Shown here one piece after another: positions 29,780 through 40,135 of a stretch of 64,000 bases of DNA (position 1 is the first letter of the stretch; the number at the start of each line of letters is the position of its first letter). Source of the stretch: Clostridia bacterium. Its GTDB lineage: Bacteria; Bacillota; Clostridia; TANB77; CAG-508. Under the pieces are notes generated by a model. It was not told where the DNA came from. It saw only the letters and a list, made by a program, of their open reading frames with translations, and searched no databases. The translations under genes and the position numbers were made by a program. The stretch lies in NCBI GenBank assembly GCA_017456555.1, contig JAFTJF010000007.1, forward strand, positions 1 to 64,000, read 5' to 3'.

Positions 29780-32700
29780 CTACACAAATAAACTCATTTG
29801 ATTTGATTTTGTCATACCTTTTAAGCAACCAAACTTCTCTAAAAGTTCAGTAACAGATTTACCAATTTTAGAACGAGCTTGCATATCCTCAATACACTCA
29901 AAAGGCTCTTCACATCTAGCCGCATAAATACTCTCAGCAGCAACATTTCCAAGACCTGCAATTGAGTTTAATGGTGGACGAAGTTTTCCATCTTCAATTA
30001 AGAATTTTGTACTATGTGATTTATATAAATCAACAGGTAAAAATTCAAAGCCTCTTTCATACATTTCATGAACAAGCTCTAAATCATCATACATTTCCTT
30101 GTCTTTTGGAGCAGCATTATTGCCAAGAGAATTAATTTCTTTCATCTTTTCTTCAACAACTCTTTTTCCATTTATCATAAATTCAGCATCAAATGCTTTT
30201 GCTCTTATTGAAAAATATGCAGCATAATAAGCAAGAGGCATATGAACCTTAAACCAAGCAATTCTAAAAGCATTTGTAACATAAGCTGCAGCATGGGCTT
30301 TCGGGAACATGTATTTTATTTTTTCACAAGATTTTACATACCAATCCGGTATATCAAAATCTTTCATTATTTGTTTGAAACCTTCCCATTTTTCAGGATC
30401 TTTTAAAGCTTTTCCTTTACGAACAGTTTCCATTATTTTGAAAGCTTTATCTGGTGGTAAACCTCTTTTCATTAAATAAACCATGATATCATCACGACAA
30501 CATATTGCTTCTTTTAGAGTAACTACCCCTTCTTCAATTAAAGTTTGAGCATTACCTAGCCAAACGTCAGTACCATGTGATAAACCAGATAAACGAATTA
30601 ACTCGTCAAATGTAGTTGGACGTGTGTCCACAAGCATTCCTCGAGCAAATTTTGTACCATATTCTGGTATACCAAAAGTTCCAACTTCTGACCCAATTTG
30701 TTCTGGTGTAACACCTAAAGCATCAGTCGAATTGAATATTGACATAGTTTCTTTATCATCTAAAGGTATCTCAGTTGGTGCAATTCCACTTAAATCTTGA
30801 AGCATACGAATAACAGTCGGATCGTCATGACCCAGAATATCAAGTTTCAATAGGTTTGCATCTATTGAGTGATAATCAAAGTGAGTTGTTACAATATCAG
30901 AACCAGCATCATCTGCAGGGTGTTGTACAGGAGTAAATTCGAAAATCTCTCTTCCCTTTGGAACAACTATAATTCCACCTGGGTGTTGTCCTGTAGTTCT
31001 TTTTACACCAACACAACCAGTAGAAACTCTGGCAACTTCTGCATTTGGTTTTATTATATTTCTTTCTTCGAAATAATTTTTTGCATATCCAAAAGCTGTT
31101 TTATCAGCAACTGTACCAACAGTTCCAGCTTTAAATGTTGTACCTTTTCCAAATATAACCTCTGTATATTTATGAGCTTTTGCTTGATATTCACCTGAGA
31201 AGTTTAAGTCAATATCAGGCTCTTTATCTCCATTAAATCCAAGAAATGTTTCGAATGGAATATCCATTCCATCTTTAGCAAGCTTTGTTCCACATTTTGG
31301 ACAATCTTTATCTGGAAGGTCAAACCCATTTCCAATTCCATAATCTGTAAAATCTGAATATTTACATTTTGGACATCTATAATGTGGTTGCAGAGAATTT
31401 ACTTCTGTAATACCTGTCATAAACGCAACAAGTGATGACCCTACAGAACCTCTAGAACCTACTATGTAACCATCTTCGTTTGACTTCCAAACCAACTTTT
31501 GAGCTATAATATACATTACGGAATATCCGTTATTTATTATAGAATTTAATTCTTTATCAAGTCTTGTTTGAATCAATTCTGGAAGTGGATCTCCATATAA
31601 TTCATGTGCTTTTTCAAATGTAATTCTTTTAATATCTTCCTCGCATCCTGGAATATGAGGTGGACATTTTTCAGGTGAAATTGGTCTTATTCTTTCACAC
31701 ATATCTGCTACTTTATTTGTATTTGTTACAACAACTTCATAAGCTTTTTCTTCACCTAAATAACTAAATTCTTCAAGCATTTCTTCTGTTGTTCTTAAAT
31801 ATAATGGTGCTTGATTATCTGCATCATCATATTTTTGACCAGCTTGAAGTATTCTTCTATATACTTCATCTTGTGGATCCATAAAGTGAACATCACAGGT
31901 AGCAACTACCGGTTTGTTCATTTTTTCTCCTAATTCCACAATTTTCTTATTGAAGTTTCTTAAAGTGTCCCAACCTTCAACTTGTCCTTCACGAATCATG
32001 TATTCATTATTTGCTAAAGGTTGAATTTCTAAATAATCATAATAACTTGCAATTTCTTCTAAATCTTCATCAGATTTTCCTTGTACAATTGCTCTATATA
32101 ATTCACCTGCTTCACAGGCACTTCCTATAATTAAACCTTCTCTATATTGATTAAGCATTGATTTTAAAATTCTAGGTTTTTTATAGAAATAATCTAAATG
32201 TGAATAAGATACTAATTTATAAAGATTTTTTAGACCAACATAGTCTTTTGCTAAAATTATCATGTGATATGCTGGTAATTTTCTAAAATCTGTTTCAAAA
32301 ACATTATCAAAATCATCTATAGTTTTTGCATCTCTATCTTTTGCTTTTAATATCATTTCATTAAATACTTGTACTAAAGTTTTTACGTCATCTAAAGCAC
32401 GGTGAGCAACTTCAACTTTTATTCCTAATTTATCAGCTATAAAACCTAATTTATATCTTGAAAATTCTGGGAATATAGCTTTTGCTAAACGAAGTGTATC
32501 TATATGAGTAAAATTAAATGGTAATCCTAATTGTTCACAATTGTATTTCATATATCCAATATCAAAATCAGCATTGTGAGCAACTAATACAGAACCATTC
32601 ATAAATTCCAAAACTTTTGGCATTATTTTATCTATTGTTTCTGCATCTTTTACCATATCATCTGTTATATGAGTAACTTCTACAACTTCTGGTGGTATTG

Positions 32701-34204
32701 GTTTTTCTGGATTTACAAAAGTTTCAAAAGTATCTATAATTTCACCATTTTTAATTTTTATAATTCCTATTTCAGTTATTTTTTCTGTTATATGTGAGAT
32801 ACCTGTAGTTTCTAAGTCGAACACACAATATTCTGTATCTATGTCTTGACCTTTTGAATTTACAACTGCAGGGTCTTTATCTGGACAGAAATAAGCTTCT
32901 ACACCATATATAACTTTTATAACATCTCCAACTTTTCCTAAAAGTTTATGAGCATCCGGAAAACTTTGAACAACACCATGGTCTGTGATTGCAATTGAGT
33001 TCCATCCCCAAGAAATCGCTCTTTTTATTAAATCTGCGCATGGAGTAATCGCATCCATTTGGCTCATTTGAGTATGCATATGAAGTTCAACTCTTTTTTC
33101 AGGAGCGTTATCCATTCTCTTTTCTTTTTTGAAACCAGTTGATTCTAATATGGTATTTGCCATAATTTCAACTTCTCTTGAATATGGACTATATTTTGCT
33201 TGCCCTTCAATTCTTAGTCCTTTTGCAGAAGATATTCTTCCTTTAACTTCTTTAAATTTATCTTTTTGTAAAAATGCTTTACATCCAATTGTACTTGTTC
33301 CATCAAAAAGATTAAACATTAATATAACTTTTTCATCTTTAATATCTCTTGAATCTATTGAACCTTCTAAAATTTCTCCATCAACGCAAACTCTCATATC
33401 TGCATCTTCAGTCATTGGAATATTTTCTATTTTTACAAGTTCAGTTCTAATCATCATGCTTCTGCCTAAAATTAAAGGTGAAGCTTCATCTTTAACTTCA
33501 GGAGCTTTATTTTGATGTGCTTCAATTTTTGCAGCAAGCTCTGGATTTTGTTTTCTTAATTCTTCTTTTAATTTTTCTTCTTCTTCACGATTTCTTTCTT
33601 TTTCAGCTTCTTTTTCTTGTTTCTTTCTCTCTTTTGCTTGTTCAACTTCAATTTGAGCTTGTCTCTCAAGTTCCATTAAAGCTTCTTTTTCTTCTTGTTT
33701 TCTTCTTTCTATAAGTTCTTTTTCAAAATCTTTTGAAACATTTTCTGTGAACTCAACAGTATATTGTTTATTATAAAGATTTCCAAGTAAATGCTCTAAA
33801 CCTTTATCGAATTTTTGCGCAATCAAAAAAGAAGCACCCTTCATAGCTAGCTTTACATTAACATTTGAGTCATTTATTTCTATTTTGCTATTTGTTAAAA
33901 TTGCTTTACTAAAAGGTTCTTTTTTGGCAATATATTTTATTATATTATTCCAATTTTCTGATATGGTTTGTTCTATTTCTAAATCTTTATAATTTATATC
34001 AATAGAAGCCTTACTTACCTTAAAAGCATTTACCAAATATTCTTCAAAACTCTCTATGTCTTGTAAAGTAATAACCTTTGAAGATGCTATCTTTATTTGT
34101 AATTTATTTGTTTTTTTATATAAATTTATATTCTCAATTTCTGCTTCTATTAAATTATTATCAACCACATAATCATTGAAAACTTCTTTTATATATTTTG
34201 GCAT
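29780..34204 (-). CDS. polC: DNA polymerase III, PolC type
   Basis: Replicative polymerase of low-GC Gram-positives with built-in proofreading. Order of domains: N-terminal and charged coiled-coil region (about 160-235), OB fold, PHP start at VELHMHTQMSQMDA, inserted DEDD exonuclease beginning FDLETTGISHITEKITEIG, second PHP part, zinc-binding Cys pairs CPKCKYSDF and CPKCGTK, catalytic Asp pair in EPDIDLNFSGEYQ, and fingers/HhH end. 1474 residues, normal. AGAGG site before the ATG. Last gene of the run pyrH to polC. Confidence 0.98.
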   Translation of the reverse strand: MPKYIKEVFNDYVVDNNLIEAEIENINLYKKTNKLQIKIASSKVITLQDIESFEEYLVNAFKVSKASIDINYKDLEIEQTISENWNNIIKYIAKKEPFSKAILTNSKIEINDSNVNVKLAMKGASFLIAQKFDKGLEHLLGNLYNKQYTVEFTENVSKDFEKELIERRKQEEKEALMELERQAQIEVEQAKERKKQEKEAEKERNREEEEKLKEELRKQNPELAAKIEAHQNKAPEVKDEASPLILGRSMMIRTELVKIENIPMTEDADMRVCVDGEILEGSIDSRDIKDEKVILMFNLFDGTSTIGCKAFLQKDKFKEVKGRISSAKGLRIEGQAKYSPYSREVEIMANTILESTGFKKEKRMDNAPEKRVELHMHTQMSQMDAITPCADLIKRAISWGWNSIAITDHGVVQSFPDAHKLLGKVGDVIKVIYGVEAYFCPDKDPAVVNSKGQDIDTEYCVFDLETTGISHITEKITEIGIIKIKNGEIIDTFETFVNPEKPIPPEVVEVTHITDDMVKDAETIDKIMPKVLEFMNGSVLVAHNADFDIGYMKYNCEQLGLPFNFTHIDTLRLAKAIFPEFSRYKLGFIADKLGIKVEVAHRALDDVKTLVQVFNEMILKAKDRDAKTIDDFDNVFETDFRKLPAYHMIILAKDYVGLKNLYKLVSYSHLDYFYKKPRILKSMLNQYREGLIIGSACEAGELYRAIVQGKSDEDLEEIASYYDYLEIQPLANNEYMIREGQVEGWDTLRNFNKKIVELGEKMNKPVVATCDVHFMDPQDEVYRRILQAGQKYDDADNQAPLYLRTTEEMLEEFSYLGEEKAYEVVVTNTNKVADMCERIRPISPEKCPPHIPGCEEDIKRITFEKAHELYGDPLPELIQTRLDKELNSIINNGYSVMYIIAQKLVWKSNEDGYIVGSRGSVGSSLVAFMTGITEVNSLQPHYRCPKCKYSDFTDYGIGNGFDLPDKDCPKCGTKLAKDGMDIPFETFLGFNGDKEPDIDLNFSGEYQAKAHKYTEVIFGKGTTFKAGTVGTVADKTAFGYAKNYFEERNIIKPNAEVARVSTGCVGVKRTTGQHPGGIIVVPKGREIFEFTPVQHPADDAGSDIVTTHFDYHSIDANLLKLDILGHDDPTVIRMLQDLSGIAPTEIPLDDKETMSIFNSTDALGVTPEQIGSEVGTFGIPEYGTKFARGMLVDTRPTTFDELIRLSGLSHGTDVWLGNAQTLIEEGVVTLKEAICCRDDIMVYLMKRGLPPDKAFKIMETVRKGKALKDPEKWEGFKQIMKDFDIPDWYVKSCEKIKYMFPKAHAAAYVTNAFRIAWFKVHMPLAYYAAYFSIRAKAFDAEFMINGKRVVEEKMKEINSLGNNAAPKDKEMYDDLELVHEMYERGFEFLPVDLYKSHSTKFLIEDGKLRPPLNSIAGLGNVAAESIYAARCEEPFECIEDMQARSKIGKSVTELLEKFGCLKGMTKSNQMSLFV

Positions 34205-34218
34205 ATTTTCCTCTTCTT

Positions 34219-34794
34219 TTATTCTTCCTCAATTGGTCCTACTATTTCACCAATTTGTTTTAAAACTTCTTCAACATTTTCTATATTTTTAATTTGGAAT
34301 CCGTTTAAATATCCAGAACCTGGAATAACTCCTTTGGCATAAACACATAAGTCACCAAATCCAAATTTCTTTTGTCTACGGGTTTGGAAATATCTTACAT
34401 CAGCAATTTCTGAATATTTTACAACTTTAGTTACATCCATAAATAAAAATTTAAAAGTATATACAGCTTTTTTCTCATAAAAAACTGCTTTTGTAGCCAT
34501 TGCTAATCTTTTATCTACAAAAAGCACTAGTCCAATAACTGCTGCAAATATTAATACAACAGCTAGTGCCTCTAAAAATCCACCAGCAGACACACATAAT
34601 ATTATTGAAAGTATCGCTAAAATGATTAATTCTGTGCATTTTGATATTTCATAATTAATAGAATATTTTCTTTTTAATTTTAATTTTTCGTTAGTATCTT
34701 TTTTTAAATCTTCTTCCTCTTGGAATTCTTTGTAACAGTTAGTACAAATATCTCCATCTTTTTTTAATTTAGCTCCACAAATTCTACATTTCAT
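34219..34794 (-). CDS. Zinc-ribbon membrane protein with PH-like domain
   Basis: Function unknown. The N-terminus is a zinc ribbon (CRICGAKLKKDGDICTNC). Two hydrophobic segments (about 55-75 and 78-92) follow, and then a domain whose pattern (KKAVYTFKFLFMDVTKVVKYSEIADVRYFQTRRQ) resembles bacterial PH domains. A Glu-rich end. It is 14 bases ahead of polC and 21 after rasP, so part of that operon. No function should be assigned from position alone. Confidence 0.65.
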   Translation of the reverse strand: MKCRICGAKLKKDGDICTNCYKEFQEEEDLKKDTNEKLKLKRKYSINYEISKCTELIILAILSIILCVSAGGFLEALAVVLIFAAVIGLVLFVDKRLAMATKAVFYEKKAVYTFKFLFMDVTKVVKYSEIADVRYFQTRRQKKFGFGDLCVYAKGVIPGSGYLNGFQIKNIENVEEVLKQIGEIVGPIEEE

Positions 34795-34814
34795 AATTCT
34801 TCACTCTTTCCTTA

Positions 34815-35823
34815 TTAAAAAATTCTTAAAATATCTTTATAAGACACATAAAGTGATAGTAAAATTAATAGTAAAAAGCCAGCTGATTGTATCCCTAATT
34901 CTATTTCTTCTTTTAGTGCTTTTCCTCTTATTCCTTCAATAATTAGTAAAACTATTCTTCCTCCATCTAATGCTGGAATTGGCAAAAGATTTGTTACTCC
35001 TAAAGATAAGGAAATTAAACATAATAAATATATAAAATTATATATTCCATCAGATTTTACTACTATTTCAGAAATTCCGATTGGTCCTGTCATTTGATCG
35101 ATTTTTATATTTCCAGTAAACAATAATTTTACTGATTCAAACATTGATTCAACAAAATTTACTGTTTCCCAAAATCCATAATATAATTTTTCTTTCCAAG
35201 TTGCATCAATTAAAGCAACTTGAATACCTAATATATAAGTATTTTCTTCGTATTCTGTTGGTTTTACATTGAATTCTAATTCTTCGCCATTTCTTTCAAC
35301 AACCACTTTAACTTCACTTCCATCAGATCCATATAAAGCACTTGATATATCTGATTTTAATCTAATTTTCTCATCATTTATTTTTATGATTTTATCACCG
35401 AATTTCAATTCCTACTAAATTAGCTTGTGCTTCTGGAATAATCTCACTAACTGTTGTTGAAATATTATATCCAGAAAAGATTGATAAGAAAAAGAATACA
35501 ATAATCGCAAAAATAATATTTACTATTGCACCTGCTGCAACAATTATTATTCTATGAAGAACTTTGGCTTTATTAAATGAGCCTTCATCTTCACTTCTTT
35601 CTTCTTCTCCAAGCATTTTTACATATCCACCAAAAGGAATACATCCAACAGTATATACAGTTTCTTTTCCCTTTTTAGTAAATATTTTTGGTCCAAATCC
35701 TATAGAAAATTCTTCAACTTTTACTTTGAAAAATCTTGCTGCTAAGAAATGACCTCCTTCGTGTATAAAAACTAAAAATCCTAATAAAAATATTATTTTA
35801 AAAGCGTTAATTAAAAATGTCAA
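34815..35823 (-). pseudogene. rasP: Site-2 protease RasP/RseP, interrupted by a one-base frameshift
   Basis: Intramembrane zinc metalloprotease that cuts anti-sigma factors and remnant signal peptides. The N-terminal part (35823 to 35395, TTG start with GGAGG) has FIHEGGHFLAARFF with the HExxH motif and ends in a PDZ domain at NLVGIEIR then TGA. The C-terminal part (35408 to 34815) continues the PDZ in another frame (GDKIIKINDEKI) and ends with the second zinc site LPIPALDGGR. Removing one A in GAAATTCGGTGAT restores GIEFGDKIIK, the expected family sequence. So a single gene carries a one-base insertion near 35400: assembly error, real mutation, or recoding. No other signs of decay. Confidence 0.85.
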
Positions 35824-35833
35824 TTTATTCCTC

Positions 35834-36658
35834 CTACAAAATTATTAGAATTAACATATAAGCAAATGGTGCTATAAACATTACACTATCTATTCTATCT
35901 AACATTCCACCATGTCCTGGGAATAAGTTACTATAATCTTTTACTTCAAAAAATCTTTTAATAACAGACGCTGAGAAATCACCAATTTGCCCAATTACAC
36001 TTAATATTATACTCATAAGTGCTATCCATAAATATGGCACTGAAAATCCAAAAATTGTATTTATGATTAATGTATAAAGTAAACATAGGACTAAAGCTCC
36101 AACTATTCCTGCTACACACCCTTCTATTGATTTTTTAGGACTTACTTTACTAAATTTATGTTTTCCAAATTTCATTCCTACTAAATATGCAAACACATCT
36201 GTTCCCCAAGCCGAACAAAATACATACCATATTAATATTTTTCCTGAAACTTTACCTTCAATTCCAAAAATAGCTGCTAAAAATACTAAAAATGAATATA
36301 CATATACAATTCCTAATAATGTATAAGCAACATCTTGAAATGTTATTTTCATATCAGTTACTATAACATGAAAAAACAAAATCATTAATAATACTGGTAT
36401 TGCAAACAATAGCATATTCATATACAAACTTACTGGAATTACATGTATAAATGCAATTCCCAAAACACTTAAATAACTAATCCATTTAATTACATGAACA
36501 TCTTTATGCGCAACACATTTTATATATTCATTCATTGCAATTAGTGCAACTATTGTAACAATTACATCAACTATATATTTATTTGCAAATGCAAGCACAG
36601 CAACAACAATAGGAAAACCTATAAGTGCTGTAATAACTCTTTTCATCATTTTTTCCAC
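35834..36658 (-). CDS. cdsA: Phosphatidate cytidylyltransferase
   Basis: Makes CDP-diacylglycerol, the precursor of phospholipids. A polytopic membrane protein (about seven to eight segments), 274 residues, with the C-terminal signature FPGHGGMLDRIDS. The annotated GTG start has AAGGA close by; an ATG three codons later (36649) is equally plausible. 10 bases ahead of rasP and 20 after uppS. Confidence 0.95.
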   Translation of the reverse strand: MEKMMKRVITALIGFPIVVAVLAFANKYIVDVIVTIVALIAMNEYIKCVAHKDVHVIKWISYLSVLGIAFIHVIPVSLYMNMLLFAIPVLLMILFFHVIVTDMKITFQDVAYTLLGIVYVYSFLVFLAAIFGIEGKVSGKILIWYVFCSAWGTDVFAYLVGMKFGKHKFSKVSPKKSIEGCVAGIVGALVLCLLYTLIINTIFGFSVPYLWIALMSIILSVIGQIGDFSASVIKRFFEVKDYSNLFPGHGGMLDRIDSVMFIAPFAYMLILIIL

Positions 36659-36678
36659 ACTATCCTTCGTTTTATATT

Positions 36679-37386
36679 TTATTTTGCACCAAATTTTCTG
36701 TTTCTTTTAGAAAATACATCTATTGCATTATCTAAATCTTCATTTGAAAAGTCTGGCCAAAGTTTATCTAAAAACAAGAATTCAGAGTATGTAGATTGCC
36801 ATGGTAAGAAACCACTTAATCTTAATTCTCCACTTGTTCTTATTAATAAATCTGGATCAGGATCATCTTTAGTATATAAGTATTTAGCGAATAGCTCTTC
36901 TGAAATATTTTCTAGTTCTACTTTTCCATCTTTAACGTCTTTTGCAAGATTTTTAGCAGCATTAGTTATCTCATCTCTACCACCATAATTTAATGCTATA
37001 TTAAAAATTGTTCCTGTATTGTTTTCTGTTCTTTTTATTGTTTTTGCAATACTTTCTTGCAATGATTCTGATAATTGAGTCATATTACCTAAAACTCTAA
37101 TTACTATATTTTCTGTATCTGCTTCTTTTGCAAAATCGTCTAAATAAGTTTCTAGTAAATTCATTAATGCACTTACTTCTTCTTCACTTCTTTTCCAATT
37201 TTCTGTTGAAAATGCATATACAGTTACATATTTTATACCAATTTTATTTGCGTATCTTACAACTTTTTTTAAAGTTTCAGCTCCTTGTTTGTGTCCAAGT
37301 TTTACTGGCAAATTTCTTTGTTTAGCCCATCTTCTATTACCATCCATTATGATAGCAATATGTTTTGGCATAATTCTTTCTTCCAT
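36679..37386 (-). CDS. uppS: Undecaprenyl diphosphate synthase
   Basis: cis-Prenyltransferase that builds the C55 lipid carrier of wall synthesis. Has AIIMDGNRRWAKQRNLP (catalytic Asp and Arg), GHKQGAETLKKVV, TVYAFSTENWKRSEEEV, and the end RTSGELRLSGFLPWQSTYSEF. 235 residues, full length. Co-oriented with frr (11 bases) and cdsA. UppP, which recycles the same carrier, is also in this window. Confidence 0.97.
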   Translation of the reverse strand: MEERIMPKHIAIIMDGNRRWAKQRNLPVKLGHKQGAETLKKVVRYANKIGIKYVTVYAFSTENWKRSEEEVSALMNLLETYLDDFAKEADTENIVIRVLGNMTQLSESLQESIAKTIKRTENNTGTIFNIALNYGGRDEITNAAKNLAKDVKDGKVELENISEELFAKYLYTKDDPDPDLLIRTSGELRLSGFLPWQSTYSEFLFLDKLWPDFSNEDLDNAIDVFSKRNRKFGAK

Positions 37387-37397
37387 ATTTACTCCAA

Positions 37398-37946
37398 CTA
37401 TATACTCATTATTTCTTTTTCTTTGTTTTCTAATAATTTGTCTATTTCTGCAACATATTTGTCTGTTAATTTTTGAATTTTATCTTCAAAATCTGCTTTT
37501 TGGTCTTCTGTTATTTCTGATCTTTTTTGTTCATCTTTAACTTCGTCCATACCATCTCTTCTTATAGCACGAACACTAACTTTTGCTTCTTCAGCAAGTT
37601 TTCTAACGTCTTTAGCTAATTCTTTTCTTCTATCAGCTGTTAATTCAGGGAAATTTAATCTAATAACTTTTCCATCATTGTTTGGATTTAATCCAATATC
37701 AGATGCTAAAATAGCTTTTTCAATTGCTTTTAATACACTAGCATCCCATGGTTGAATAACTATTGTTCTAGCTTCTGGAACTGAAATTCCAGCAACTTGG
37801 TTAATTGGAGTTGGAACTCCATAATACTCAACAGTAATTCTGTTTAATATTGCAGGATTTGCTCTTCCTGCTCTAACTTCTGATAAATTTTGGCTAAATA
37901 CATCTATTGATTTTTGCATTCTTCCTTCTAATTCTTGTAAATTCAT
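37398..37946 (-). CDS. frr: Ribosome recycling factor
   Basis: Splits post-termination ribosomes together with EF-G. 182 residues, with RAGRANPAILNRITVEYYG, PWDASVLKAIEKAI and LTADRRKELAKDVRKLAEEAKVS-type helices. GGAAG before the ATG. Sits between pyrH and uppS as in most Firmicutes. Confidence 0.97.
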   Translation of the reverse strand: MNLQELEGRMQKSIDVFSQNLSEVRAGRANPAILNRITVEYYGVPTPINQVAGISVPEARTIVIQPWDASVLKAIEKAILASDIGLNPNNDGKVIRLNFPELTADRRKELAKDVRKLAEEAKVSVRAIRRDGMDEVKDEQKRSEITEDQKADFEDKIQKLTDKYVAEIDKLLENKEKEIMSI

Positions 37947-38011
37947 AACTTTAACTTCCTTTCAATTTCATATATATTTTTTGTTGCATTAACTAATTTA
38001 TGCAATTTATT

Positions 38012-38719
38012 TTAAGATACTACTGTACCTACATTTTCACCTTTTACAGCTCTTACTATATTTTCTGGATCACTAATTGCAAATACTAATAATGGAATAT
38101 TATTATCTTTGCATAATGCTGTTGCTGTTGAATCCATAACTTTTAAATCTTGATCTAAAACTTCTCTATAAGAAATTTTGTCATATTTTACAGCAGTTGG
38201 ATCTAATTTTGGATCTGCTGAATATACTCCATCTATTGTTTTTGCTAGTAATATTACTTCTGATTCTGTTTCAGCTGCTCTTAAAGCTGCTGCAGTGTCT
38301 GTTGAAAAGAATGGATGCCCTGTACCACAAGCAAATATCACTACTCTTCCTCTATCTAAATGTTTTTCTGCTTTTCTTTTTATATAAGGTTCTGCAATTT
38401 CTCTCATTTCTATTGCAGTTTGTAATCTTGTGTATAGTCCTCTGTACTCTAAAGCATCTTGAAGTGCTAAACCGTTCATTGCTGTAGCAAGCATTCCCAT
38501 GTAATCAGCTGTAGCTCTGTCGTTCATTTTTTTACCATTTTTTAGTCCTCTCCAGAAGTTTCCTCCTCCGACAACTATTGATACTTGAACTCCCATATCT
38601 ACAATTTCTTTAACTTTATCACATATTGCTCCAACAACTTCTGGATCAATTCCATGACCTTCTTTTCCAGATAAAGCTTCACCGCTTAATTTTAATAAAA
38701 CTCTTTTATAGGCTACCAT
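38012..38719 (-). CDS. pyrH: UMP kinase
   Basis: Phosphorylates UMP to UDP; hexameric amino-acid-kinase fold. [11 protein letters not shown] at the start, [27 protein letters not shown], and [19 protein letters not shown] are signature blocks. 235 residues. AAGGAG site upstream. First gene of pyrH-frr-uppS-cdsA-rasP-zinc ribbon-polC. The 240 bases upstream contain several TATAAT-like strings but no single convincing promoter. Confidence 0.97.
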   Translation of the reverse strand: MVAYKRVLLKLSGEALSGKEGHGIDPEVVGAICDKVKEIVDMGVQVSIVVGGGNFWRGLKNGKKMNDRATADYMGMLATAMNGLALQDALEYRGLYTRLQTAIEMREIAEPYIKRKAEKHLDRGRVVIFACGTGHPFFSTDTAAALRAAETESEVILLAKTIDGVYSADPKLDPTAVKYDKISYREVLDQDLKVMDSTATALCKDNNIPLLVFAISDPENIVRAVKGENVGTVVS

Positions 38720-38959
38720 TACCCTTCTCCTTTTATATTTAATTTTAAAAATTAAGTATACAATTATACTTTTTGTATTCTATCATAAAAGTTTTTATTT
38801 TTCACTATTTTTTTACATATTTTTTATATTTTTAAATAAGCTTCAAGCTTAGTGATAACATAACTTTCCAATACTTGTTTTATGAAAAGTTTTATTTAAA
38901 AATTTTATTTATTTCTCATAAAAACAAACTTTTCTCTATTCAATAAATTTTATTAAAAA

Positions 38960-39487
38960 TTATATTTCATACTCAGCAATTTCTCCGTTTTTTAATCCTA
39001 AGTTTAAAAATTTTCCATCTTCTGGTATTCCCTTAAAATATGCATAAAATGCTTTAGAAACACCACTATGAGCAACCACCAATACACTTTCATGTTTTTT
39101 AGTTTTTAATTCTTCTAAAAATTCATGAACTCTTGAGAATAAATGTTTTACACTTTCTTCTGTTCCAAATTGAACTTCTGAATAATAGTTCCAATATTCA
39201 TCTCTATCGGTTGTATCCCATGGTCTTCCTTCCAAATTTCCTGGATTTCTTTCTTCAAGTCTTTTATCAAAAATAGTTTCTATTTTATTTCTATTAATAA
39301 TTTCTGCTGTATGTTTTGCTCTTAAAAGAGGTGAGCAATATACTACATCATACTTTAAATCCTTTATTTTTTCTGACAGTTCTTCTGCTTGTTTTATTCC
39401 ATTTGAATTAATATCTTCCTCAAAAAAATTATAAACTTTAGCTAAATTAGAAGCAGTTTGACCATGTCTTACAATATAAACTTTCAT
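38960..39487 (-). CDS. Histidine phosphatase (phosphoglycerate mutase-like)
   Basis: Phosphatase of the histidine-phosphatase superfamily. YIVRHGQTASN carries the catalytic His; LEERNPGNLEGRPWDTTDRDEYW and VVAHSGVSKAF the second His. 175 residues. Substrate unknown; the glycolytic mutase of this organism is GpmI encoded elsewhere in the window, so this is more likely a phosphatase of small molecules. Shares direction with the Nudix gene 74 bases upstream. Confidence 0.85.
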   Translation of the reverse strand: MKVYIVRHGQTASNLAKVYNFFEEDINSNGIKQAEELSEKIKDLKYDVVYCSPLLRAKHTAEIINRNKIETIFDKRLEERNPGNLEGRPWDTTDRDEYWNYYSEVQFGTEESVKHLFSRVHEFLEELKTKKHESVLVVAHSGVSKAFYAYFKGIPEDGKFLNLGLKNGEIAEYEI

Positions 39488-39561
39488 ATATATTCTCCAA
39501 AATCTATTATTAATCTTATTTTATTAGTTTAAAAAAGTAAAATACCTTTTCATATTTTAAC

Positions 39562-40002
39562 TTATAAATTAAAATCTTTAATTAGTTTTTCTTTAAATTC
39601 TTCTGGTATTAATCTAATATTTTTTATTTCATCTTTTGGTACAATGGTTGGAATATATTGACCTCTATGTGCATATTTAGGATCTCCTGAAAATTCTGGA
39701 CCAGTTCCTGTTCCTAAAGTCCCACTTACATATTTACACAAAAATAAATACTCATCAAGTTCATCACCAATTTGTCTAAAATATAATTTTTCTTTTACTT
39801 CAACAACTATTCCAAATTCCTCTAAAACTTCTCTTGCAACTCCTTCTTCAAAAGATTCCTCTCCTTCTACTCCACCTCCAGGAAAAACATAATATTCTCC
39901 AAAAGGTTGATTTGAATTTTCTTTTGGCTTTACATTCATTCTATGCATTAATGCATATCCATTTTCCATTTCAACTAATCCTGCTACTCTAGTTCTTTTC
40001 AT
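39562..40002 (-). CDS. Nudix hydrolase
   Basis: Hydrolyses a nucleoside diphosphate linked to another group. The Nudix box is GGGVEGEESFEEGVAREVLEEFGIVV split over residues 41-66 with all Glu ligands present. 146 residues, AGGAGG site. An unusual stretch TLGTGTGPEFSGDPKYAHRG is probably a substrate loop. Substrate not predictable. Confidence 0.85.
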   Translation of the reverse strand: MKRTRVAGLVEMENGYALMHRMNVKPKENSNQPFGEYYVFPGGGVEGEESFEEGVAREVLEEFGIVVEVKEKLYFRQIGDELDEYLFLCKYVSGTLGTGTGPEFSGDPKYAHRGQYIPTIVPKDEIKNIRLIPEEFKEKLIKDFNL

Positions 40003-40096
40003 TTTTTCTACCTCCTAAAAATTCTATAACTAGCATATCTAAATCTTTTCCTTTTGTCTATATATATTTATAATATTTTTATATGTATAAACATAC

Positions 40097-40127
40097 AAAA
40101 AAAGATATATGAAAATCATATATCTTT
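40097..40127. terminator. Terminator of greA
   Basis: Arms AAAGATATATGA (40101-40112) and TCATATATCTTT (40116-40127) with a T run on the minus-strand side. Confidence 0.8.
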
Positions 40128-40135
40128 AATTTACA

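Noticed and set aside
30869-31198. Plus-strand frame inside polC with many Ser and Cys
   Set aside because: Antisense shadow of the PolC catalytic region; no initiation signals.
35381-35430. Programmed +1 frameshift in rasP
   Set aside because: The slip CGG to GGT would give poor pairing in the P site, and the family has no known recoding; a simple one-base insertion explains it. Kept only as a finding to verify.
38870-38935. Inverted repeat of GTTTTATGA and TCATAAAAAC after the histidine phosphatase gene
   Set aside because: Weak AT-only stem with a long loop and no T run on the transcribed side; not a convincing terminator.
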